Below, one piece after another: positions 58,004-64,000 of a stretch of DNA of 64,000 bases. Origin of the DNA: Paraktedonobacter sp964250225. Its GTDB lineage: Bacteria; Chloroflexota; Ktedonobacteria; Ktedonobacterales; Ktedonobacteraceae. Position numbers and translations under genes: made by a program. Location: NCBI GenBank assembly GCA_964250225.1, contig CAXUEY010000009.1, forward strand, positions 1-64,000, read 5' to 3'. The notes below the pieces were generated by a model. That model was not told the DNA's origin, ran no database searches, and saw nothing but the letters and a program-made list of their open reading frames with translations. The number at the start of each line of letters is the position of its first letter. Within the stretch, counting starts at the first letter, position 1.

Positions 58004-58882
58004 ATGATGAACGATAGAAGTGGTATGCACCCGGAAGATGACCGCGCGCAAGGCGCGGCTTCGGCATCGCAGATGCCAACGACCCCACTTTCTCGCAGTG
58101 ATCCAAATGAGACGCTTCAGGACGATATGGCAACGGTGGCTATACCGCCATCTGCGGCGGACGCGCCAACGCTGGCAACCTCGTTTCATACGGATCCTAC
58201 TGAGCGAGGTGTGCCCCCAACGCTGCAAGCGCAGAGATATGGGCAAGCTGGCGCACCGGGAAATATGCCCCAATCGCACCTCTATCAGGGTACTGCTCCA
58301 GATACAGCACAGCCCGGTGCCCCGGCAGTTCTCTATACCCAGAGCGGCTACGCCTCGCCACCTGCACAACCTGGGGTACCAATGTCCGCACCAAAGCAGC
58401 GCAGCAAACTCCCGTTGATTGCTATCGTGGCGCTTGTCGTGCTTCTGCTGGGTGCTGGTAGCGCCTTCGCCTACGTGACAATCCAGGCAAACGCCTCCAC
58501 ACCCGCGAAAACCCTGCAACAGTTCTGCGATGGTCTGAAAACACAGAATGCCCAGGAGGTCTACAACACCTTCTCTGCCGAGGAGAAGGCAAAGACCAGC
58601 CTCTCACAGCTGCAGCAGGCCTTTGATGAACTCAAAAACCTCAACCTGGTGAAATTCACGGCCTGCACAGTGGGTGAGGTTCAGCAAAATGACACGACAG
58701 CCGTGGGTCAGATTACGATTACCACCCGTGTTACTTTGCTGGGCATCTCCACGGATACGTCAGTGACGGTCCCTGGGCATCTGGTCCTGGAAAATGGCAC
58801 GTGGAAAGTCAACTCTGATCCGACACACATATCGAACGGGACGTTCCAGCCGAATTTCTTGACCCCAACCGTTAACCAGTAA
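58004..58882 (+). CDS. Pro-rich single-TM protein with NTF2-like outside domain
   Basis: 292 residues behind GAGGAG. Residues 1-140 are low-complexity (Pro/Ala/Gln/Ser). One membrane helix (LPLIAIVALVVLLLGAGSAF) near 150 is followed by an outside domain of 125 residues (TPAKTLQQFCDGLKTQNAQE ... LENGTWKVNSDP), the DUF4878-like/NTF2 pattern common in Ktedonobacteria. Function unknown. A terminator follows 12 bases after the stop. Confidence 0.75.
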   Translation: MMNDRSGMHPEDDRAQGAASASQMPTTPLSRSDPNETLQDDMATVAIPPSAADAPTLATSFHTDPTERGVPPTLQAQRYGQAGAPGNMPQSHLYQGTAPDTAQPGAPAVLYTQSGYASPPAQPGVPMSAPKQRSKLPLIAIVALVVLLLGAGSAFAYVTIQANASTPAKTLQQFCDGLKTQNAQEVYNTFSAEEKAKTSLSQLQQAFDELKNLNLVKFTACTVGEVQQNDTTAVGQITITTRVTLLGISTDTSVTVPGHLVLENGTWKVNSDPTHISNGTFQPNFLTPTVNQ

Positions 58883-58894
58883 ATACTAAACGCG

Positions 58895-58937
58895 AAAAAC
58901 ATGCGTCGCCTCTAAATCCAGGATGGCGCATGTTTTT
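58895..58937. terminator. Bidirectional intrinsic terminator
   Basis: Arms AAAAACATGCG (58895-58905) and CGCATGTTTTT (58927-58937) around a 21-base loop, with A5/T5 ends for both strands. Serves genes ending at 58882 (+) and 58960 (-). Confidence 0.75.
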
Positions 58938-58959
58938 CACATGGGAATAAGCGAGCTAT

Positions 58960-60360
58960 CTACCAGGAAGCATAGCGATCAACTGTCGGCACCGACCAGC
59001 CTGCTGGATAGTTCACATAGACCGTACCATGAGAACCGGAGAGCCAGACCTTTTGCAGAGCCGCCCGGTTATAAATGGTCTCGACCTGAGCATCGCTGGC
59101 GAAGGCCGGATCGTTCACGATGACATCCCCGCGTGCATCAAAGCCGCGCACAACGAGCAGGTGGCCTGTCGAACTGGGGATAGGCGCGCCCGGCAACTGA
59201 CCATCGCTAAAGGCGAGGCTGATGATAAGCGGCACACCTACTTTGATCCATTGCTCGATCTGGCTCATCGAATACATACGCGTGACAAACGAGTGTAGCG
59301 CGCCAGATTGCGCCGAGTACGCGGTATTCAACGGCCAATTACCCGTGCCCTGGTAGGTGAAATCGTAGGTGCCTCTGGCCACATTGGGTACGCTCTGGTT
59401 CAGGTTCGCTTGCTTCAACATATTGGACCAGTAGGCTATGACCATGCTGGTCGAGGTCGGGCTGCACCAGTTCTCGCCGCCGCCGCCATAGCCCAGACGT
59501 TGATACCGCGGCAACATCTGCGAACGCTGCGGCACATCCAACGCTTTTCCCCACACCGAGCGATCAGCAGGAATCGTCGGCACGCTCTTCGCGTCATACG
59601 CGGCTATTGCCCCCACACGCTTGAGGATCGGACTGAGCGAGGGCGAGGTGGTGAACAGGGTCAGGCTCAACTGGTAGGCCGTGGCCGCTGTCCGGGCCTG
59701 GAACGTATCGGTGGACACGCTGCCAGTCTGATCCGCCTGTTCGTCCACGCTGTGCCGCTTGATAGTACTGAGATCGCTGGCCCAGATTGGCAGATCGTAC
59801 CAGTGCGTCCAGCCCGGACCTTCCAGCACGCGCACATGCACCTCCAGCCACGTGCCAGGGGGCGTTGATGCGTTCCAGGAAGCGACCAGCGTGGTAAACG
59901 CCTGCTGCGTGGTATGAACAGGCGAGGTCAGCGTCCCATAGAAAAAGTGACTCCCATTGTAGTAATTGTCGCCATGATAGCTGCCAGCCGTCAGCGGGTC
60001 CGTGCCCGCGCAGAGACCCGTCGCCGCGTCAAAGCTGGCCGCGCCACCATCGATATCGCTGGCCGCGCAGGTGAGGTTGCGACTCGCCGCCAGTTGCACC
60101 TGCGCAGCGTTCGGACCAGGCTGCAACGAGATACCATTCACGATCCACCCGCTAAAATCGCCCGCCATTTGCTGTTCCCAGAACTCATCATACTGCCGAA
60201 CCGTTGCATGAGCTGCGGGTCCATGAGAAGAAGCATCTGCGCGAGGGGGGAAGCCTGAAGCAGATACGAGGCTCAGCAGGAGAAGTACCAGGCTCAACAA
60301 GCCGACATAGCGTCTATACGACCATCGTTGGCGAGGGACGCCAGGAACAAGCGCTACCAT
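58960..60360 (-). CDS. Secreted C39-like cysteine peptidase
   Basis: 466 residues from ATG 60360 (MVALVPGVPRQRWSYRRY), with AAGGAGC upstream. The signal peptide has a long hydrophobic core (VGLLSLVLLLLSLVSASGFP). Residues 60-270 are a beta-rich extracellular region. The C39-like domain begins LDVPQRSQMLPRYQRLGYGG; catalytic Cys in ENWCSPTSTSMVIAYW, His in STGHLLVVRGFDARG, and Asp in VIVNDPAFA complete the triad. It probably cleaves peptides outside the cell; no ABC transporter is linked, so it is not a bacteriocin processing protease. Confidence 0.88.
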   Translation of the reverse strand: MVALVPGVPRQRWSYRRYVGLLSLVLLLLSLVSASGFPPRADASSHGPAAHATVRQYDEFWEQQMAGDFSGWIVNGISLQPGPNAAQVQLAASRNLTCAASDIDGGAASFDAATGLCAGTDPLTAGSYHGDNYYNGSHFFYGTLTSPVHTTQQAFTTLVASWNASTPPGTWLEVHVRVLEGPGWTHWYDLPIWASDLSTIKRHSVDEQADQTGSVSTDTFQARTAATAYQLSLTLFTTSPSLSPILKRVGAIAAYDAKSVPTIPADRSVWGKALDVPQRSQMLPRYQRLGYGGGGENWCSPTSTSMVIAYWSNMLKQANLNQSVPNVARGTYDFTYQGTGNWPLNTAYSAQSGALHSFVTRMYSMSQIEQWIKVGVPLIISLAFSDGQLPGAPIPSSTGHLLVVRGFDARGDVIVNDPAFASDAQVETIYNRAALQKVWLSGSHGTVYVNYPAGWSVPTVDRYASW

Positions 60361-60615
60361 GAAATGCTCCTTACCTGAGGATACTCGCGGATTAAGAAGA
60401 GACACGCATACTACCAGTATCGTATGCAGCCACGCATAGTATATCTGGATAGATGTCTAACAATCACCTCGCTGAGAGACCCGGACTGTTTAAAGTTTTA
60501 CGTCCCATCGTGAACATTTGATAATCCCAATCTCTATGCGTTCTTACCGATAAAGCATGGTTCAAAACTATGGAACTTGTACTTATGTATCTGGTAAACA
60601 GAGGAGTTTCACACG

Positions 60616-61545
60616 ATGGAGACGCCCAACCCCTACGCTTTCGGTGAGCACGAGGAAACAGACCGGCAGTTCGTCACTCCACCCAATACCCATGTGTTGG
60701 TGCGGCGCTTTATTGCCCTGCTCATCGATAGCTTCTTTCTCAGCATTCCCATTGCTCTGACGGAGGCAACCTTTGGCGTCGCGCAAAATATGCCATACGT
60801 TGCCGCACCCGGTGTCGGTATTTCCTACGTTCCCTATACATCGAATGCTGTCGTTGCTTTGCCCTGGCTCTATTTGATTGCCTTCCTCTACTTCTTCCTG
60901 CAGGAAGCGCTGTTTGGCACGACAATGGGCAAACGTATCGCAGGTTTGAAAGTCGTGTATGGGAACGAGCATGCCGTAAGCCAGCCACTGACATGGCAGG
61001 CCGCGTTTATACGCAACCTTGTGCGCCCCATCGATGCCATCGGTGGCTATCTCGCTGGCTGGATTCTCGTGCTCTCGTCCTCACAGCGCCGTCGCCTCGG
61101 CGATCACCTGGCTGGCACGCTGGTGGTGCTCGACGAATCGGTCCCCGACATACCTCTGAAGAGTTCTCAGTTCTGGTTACGCCTCGGCGCTCTGACCGTG
61201 CTCATCGCCTGCTTCGTAGCTGGCTGCCTGACCTTCGAATATTATGGTCGCCCGCCGCTGGTTATCGCTGGCGAGGCAAATACCTCGCAGAGCATCTTTG
61301 GCGCGCATGAGCAGGAACAGGTTCCCAATGGCTACCAGATGACGCCCAACCTCAACATGATTACCGGCCTCCAGCTCGGCCAGCCAGCGCGTGGCGAGGA
61401 CACCCTTACCTACCCGATCAGTTTTTATAAGCTTGACAATGGCAAGGCATACAAATGCCAGGGCCACATCATCCTTAAATGGTTTAGTCTTGCCCAGGGT
61501 TGGGAGGACACGGGAGGCGATACCGTGTGTCGGCCTGCCCCATAA
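60616..61545 (+). CDS. RDD-family membrane protein with C-terminal soluble part
   Basis: 309 residues behind GAGGAG. The RDD domain (about 25-170): VLVRRFIALLIDSFFLSIPI with the Arg-Asp pair, GTTMGKRIAGLKVV, and AFIRNLVRPIDAIGGYLAGW. A fourth helix (LRLGALTVLIACFVAGCLTF) near 190 leads to an outside tail of 100 residues resembling a small DUF (LTYPISFYKLDNGKAYKCQG). Function unknown. Confidence 0.82.
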   Translation: METPNPYAFGEHEETDRQFVTPPNTHVLVRRFIALLIDSFFLSIPIALTEATFGVAQNMPYVAAPGVGISYVPYTSNAVVALPWLYLIAFLYFFLQEALFGTTMGKRIAGLKVVYGNEHAVSQPLTWQAAFIRNLVRPIDAIGGYLAGWILVLSSSQRRRLGDHLAGTLVVLDESVPDIPLKSSQFWLRLGALTVLIACFVAGCLTFEYYGRPPLVIAGEANTSQSIFGAHEQEQVPNGYQMTPNLNMITGLQLGQPARGEDTLTYPISFYKLDNGKAYKCQGHIILKWFSLAQGWEDTGGDTVCRPAP

Positions 61546-61624
61546 TGCAAAGGGAGCCAGCAGGCTGCTTTTGACACGGTCAGCTTTACCTTGTATACTG
61601 CTGAAAAGAAAAGAGGTTTTCCAC

Positions 61625-62143
61625 ATGTCACAGACAGAACATCAGCTTTCGCTCGCCCCTTTCTACAGTGGTTGGGAGAACTATCAACAGCAGCTTGTCG
61701 CGGCCATCGCGCCCCTGACAGCAGAGCAATTGGCCTTGCGTTCCGCGCCAAATCAGTGGTCGGTTGGTATGCTGGCGGCGCATATCGTCGCTGCGCGCGC
61801 TGGATGGTTCCACATGCGCATGGGTGAGGGCGGTGCCGAGCTTGATCCCCTCGTCTACTGGGACGATCATTTTGAAGATGGGAGCTATCGTGAGGAGTCG
61901 CCTCGTTCCGCCGCTGAACTGGTTGCCGGGCTTGAGGCGAGCTGGCAGGTGATCCAGGAGTGCCTCACCCGCTGGACTTCCGCCGACCTTGCGCGCGCCT
62001 TCCCACATCCCACGCGCACAGATCGGCCCGCCCGTGCGCGCCAGTACATCATCTGGCACGTGATCGAGCACGACCTTCATCACGGCGGCGAACTCTCATC
62101 GATCCTCGGCGCGCACGGCCTGGCCGCAGTCGATTTAGATTAA
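61625..62143 (+). CDS. DinB family protein
   Basis: 172 residues from ATG 61625 (MSQTEHQLSLAPFYSGWENY), with AAAGAGG upstream; the longer frame overlaps the RDD gene antisense of nothing real. GMLAAHIVAARAGWFHMRMG and WHVIEHDLHHGGELSSILGA provide the three histidines. Close paralogue of the 5593 protein. No substrate known. Confidence 0.87.
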   Translation: MSQTEHQLSLAPFYSGWENYQQQLVAAIAPLTAEQLALRSAPNQWSVGMLAAHIVAARAGWFHMRMGEGGAELDPLVYWDDHFEDGSYREESPRSAAELVAGLEASWQVIQECLTRWTSADLARAFPHPTRTDRPARARQYIIWHVIEHDLHHGGELSSILGAHGLAAVDLD

Positions 62144-62202
62144 GCGCAATGCCGTCCTCAGTTCCCCTCGCCAGAAGTGAGCACGTTGAATTGAAATAAT
62201 AT

Positions 62203-62243
62203 AATCGCCTGAGCGGTAGGGATTACCTGTCGCTCAGGCGATT
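62203..62243 (+). terminator. Intrinsic terminator after DinB
   Basis: 13-bp arms (AATCGCCTGAGCG, 62203-62215; complement at 62231-62243) with T5 overlapping the end (62242-62246). Lies between convergent genes ending at 62143 (+) and 62281 (-). Confidence 0.8.
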
Positions 62244-62280
62244 TTTCACTGCTTGTAAAAAAGTGGTCCGGCCGTAAAGA

Positions 62281-62535
62281 TCAGACCATCGCCTGATCGA
62301 CATAGCACCAGCGCCAGTCCTCACCAGGCTCAAACGACTGCATGATCGGATGCTGGGTATCGTGGTAATGTTGGGTCGCGTGCTTGCCCTTTGACGAATC
62401 GCAGCAGCCGACATGTCCACAAACCAGGCACATGCGCAGTTTTACCCAGCTATCACCCGTCTTCAGACATTCCTCGCACCCGTTGGCGCTCGGCGTGACT
62501 TTTTGTATCTGGTTGAGATGTGTACAATTTGCCAT
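62281..62535 (-). CDS. UBP-type zinc finger protein
   Basis: 84 residues. The UBP zinc-finger is complete: C-x-H start (CTHL), CEECLKTGDSWVKLRMCLVC, GHVGCCDSSKGKHATQHYHD and HPIMQSF, giving three zinc sites. In eukaryotes this fold reads ubiquitin C-termini; stand-alone bacterial forms are common and their partner is unknown. Ends with GEDWRWCYVDQ. Confidence 0.92.
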   Translation of the reverse strand: MANCTHLNQIQKVTPSANGCEECLKTGDSWVKLRMCLVCGHVGCCDSSKGKHATQHYHDTQHPIMQSFEPGEDWRWCYVDQAMV

Positions 62536-62745
62536 AATCTTCTCCTTTATCTACACATTTTACAAAAAAATGGTTTGTTGCTCTATTGCATCGCCGCTTC
62601 CCTACTCTGAATACGTTCTATACTGGAAAGTAGCATACTCAGCCTGACTAATACGTGGCTATATAGACCTTTTTCAAATCCAGGTGCTCGGAACATGTTG
62701 TACAATACTCTGATGTAACGTGTTTAGCATAGGAGACGTGGTACG

Positions 62746-63048
62746 ATGGCAACCAATCCAATACATGAGCAACCTGCGCGGAACTGGCCCAGGAGAAGCG
62801 GGCCGATGTCGGAAGAGGCCTTTCATGAACTGGAGCGCTGTGATCCTATTCTCGACTCCTTCCCTTTGGATGTCCGTCACTGGACCTGCCCCGAATGCGG
62901 GACGGTCCATGACCGTGATATCAACGCCGCTCAGAATGTGCATGCCGTGGGACTCACGGTATTTGAAGCCTGTGGAGAGGCCGTAAGACCTGGCGCGGTG
63001 AAAACCAAACCAGGCAAGCCTCAGCGAAGCAGGAACCCCTACTCGTGA
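62746..63048 (+). pseudogene. Chimera: Uma2-like N-terminus joined to a TnpB C-terminal remnant
   Basis: 100 residues behind TAGGAGACG. Residues 1-38 (NWPRRSGPMSEEAFHELERC) look like the start of a Uma2/DUF820 endonuclease. Residues 42-100 (VRHWTCPECGTVHDRDINAA then QNVHAVGLTVFEACGEAVRP) are the zinc-ribbon end of IS200/IS605 TnpB with the DRD-x-NAA signature. The RuvC catalytic parts are missing. Likely an IS inserted into a Uma2 gene and then lost most of its length. Confidence 0.65.
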
Positions 63049-63058
63049 GGGTGGGACT

Positions 63059-63078
63059 CCCACGGCTCAAGCCGTGGG
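63059..63078 (+). repeat. IS605-type right-end hairpin
   Basis: CCCACGGC-TCAA-GCCGTGGG followed by GAGGATGTCAA (63079-63089). This hairpin plus GGATGTCAA is the usual right end of IS605-family elements and the 3' end of TnpB guide (omega) RNA. The next bases (GAGAACGGGAG) would be the guide and coincide with the ribosome-binding site of the 63110 gene. Confidence 0.65.
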
Positions 63079-63109
63079 GAGGATGTCAAGAGAACGGGAG
63101 AGTATACAC

Positions 63110-63979
63110 ATGGCCAACACCGTCACCGAAACCTGGACCCATCACACTATCGCGACCAACGGCATCAACATGCACTATGTCGCGCAGGGCGAGGGGCCGC
63201 TTGTCGTGCTGCTGCATGGCTTCCCTGAGTTCTGGTACTCGTGGCGTTTCCAGATCCCCGCGCTGGCCGAACAGGGCTACCGCGTGGTGGCGCCCGACCT
63301 GCGTGGCTACAACGAGACCGACAAGCCCAGGCGCGGCTACGATATCCCCACACTTTTGCGCGATATCTCCGGGCTGATCCACGGACTGGGTGAGGAACGC
63401 GCGATCATCGTGGGCCACGATTGGGGCGGCGTGCTGGCCTGGCAGTTCGCCCTCGACTATCCACAGATGACTGAGCGGCTGATCGTCATGAACGCGCCCC
63501 ATCCCGGCGCGATGCAGCGCGAGCTGCGCACGTGGCAGCAGTTGCGTAAAAGCTGGTATATTTTCTTCTTCCAGCTCCCCTGGCTGCCCGAATACGCGCT
63601 TTCACGCAATAACGCCAACGAGATCGGGCGCATGTTGCGCGGCGCGGCCCTGCAAAAAGAGGCCTTCCCACGTGAGGAGACCGCGAAATATCAGGAGGCC
63701 ATGAGCAAGCCAGGAGCCATTCCCGCGGCCCTGGCCTACTACCGCCAGATCTTTCGCCGCATGCTCACAGCCCCACGCTACCACAATCGCCAGATCGAAG
63801 CGCCGACTCTGCTGATCTGGGGCGAGCAGGATATCGCGCTGGGCCTTGAACTCACCAATGGCCTCGACCCCTGGGTGCCCAACCTGCGCGTCAAACGTAT
63901 CCCCGACAGTGGCCACTGGGTCCAGCAGGAGCAGCCAGAGAAGGTCAATCAGTATATGCTGGATTTTTTGAAAAGCTAG
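63110..63979 (+). CDS. Alpha/beta hydrolase (epoxide hydrolase-like)
   Basis: 289 residues from ATG 63110 (MANTVTETWTHHTIATNGIN), with GGGAG upstream; ATG 63074 lies in the IS end. The oxyanion loop is LLHGFPEFWYSWRFQ, the nucleophile Asp is in VGHDWGGVLAWQFAL, the acid is in LLIWGEQDIALG and the His in DSGHWVQQEQPEKV. Cap tyrosines needed for epoxide opening are plausible (YYRQIFRR) but unverified; haloalkane dehalogenase is less likely. The ribosome-binding site sits directly after an IS605 right end. Confidence 0.88.
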   Translation: MANTVTETWTHHTIATNGINMHYVAQGEGPLVVLLHGFPEFWYSWRFQIPALAEQGYRVVAPDLRGYNETDKPRRGYDIPTLLRDISGLIHGLGEERAIIVGHDWGGVLAWQFALDYPQMTERLIVMNAPHPGAMQRELRTWQQLRKSWYIFFFQLPWLPEYALSRNNANEIGRMLRGAALQKEAFPREETAKYQEAMSKPGAIPAALAYYRQIFRRMLTAPRYHNRQIEAPTLLIWGEQDIALGLELTNGLDPWVPNLRVKRIPDSGHWVQQEQPEKVNQYMLDFLKS

Positions 63980-64000
63980 CGCTAAATGCCTGTATCATCC

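Overview
The window looks like a bacterial chromosome segment from the Chloroflexota, most likely class Ktedonobacteria. This is inference from gene style: many zinc-ribbon / Pro-rich / single-TM proteins, DinB paralogues, a MEDS protein, DUF3090, an AIM24 protein, a bacterial YciH, NarL-type kinases, and GC-rich intergenic repeats. No rRNA or marker alignment was available. One 100-N scaffold gap (7470-7569) shows this is a draft assembly.

Layout. 1-4349 (minus): purine synthesis genes, a PurS-PurL fusion followed by PurQ fused to PurM, with the PurM part frameshifted at about base 96. 4350-6141: two DinB-family genes, the first behind a promoter, a 20-codon leader ORF and competing hairpins. 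6226-13960: zinc-ribbon membrane protein, GH57 enzyme, HNH nuclease, tRNA-Pro(CGG), MobA, HAD phosphatase, TrmD with small ORFs behind it. 14194-17947: MFS exporter and a NarL-type two-component pair. 18007-21000: a secreted polymorphic-toxin-like cassette (locus A). 21102-25482: a PAS kinase, an OmpR-type regulator and a lipoprotein in one overlapping operon. 25626-29303: UroD-like, Nudix, MEDS and AIM24 genes. 29497-32444 (minus): a second toxin-like cassette (locus B) with two HEAT-repeat proteins behind the toxin. 33062-39902: small unknown pairs, DUF3090, a D-2-hydroxyacid dehydrogenase, YciH, solitary HigA, a translin-like protein, a MenA-like prenyltransferase and Ung. 40137-45976: TetR regulator, sdhCDAB operon and an MFS symporter. 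46331-53596: zinc-ribbon/substrate-binding fusion, serine protease, methyltransferase, a kinase-LuxR fusion and a membrane protein. 53879-55398: nucleotidyltransferase-like gene, unknown partner and a HicB-like gene with an in-frame stop. 55423-63979: amidohydrolase, methyltransferase, C39 peptidase, RDD protein, DinB, UBP zinc finger, an IS605/TnpB remnant and an epoxide-hydrolase-like gene.

Most interesting. Loci A and B have the same gene order (small helical Esx-like protein, then a larger protein with a QGP-x-x-DA motif, two membrane segments and a C-terminal domain, then a candidate immunity gene), but their C-terminal domains and downstream genes are unrelated. This fits a type VII-like polymorphic toxin family with swapped toxin/immunity cassettes. 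No secretion ATPase lies in the window. Also notable: nine of ten convergent gene junctions carry one perfect hairpin, up to a 31-bp stem; a leaderless HigA promoter has a palindromic operator in its spacer; and a histidine kinase is fused directly to a LuxR DNA-binding domain.
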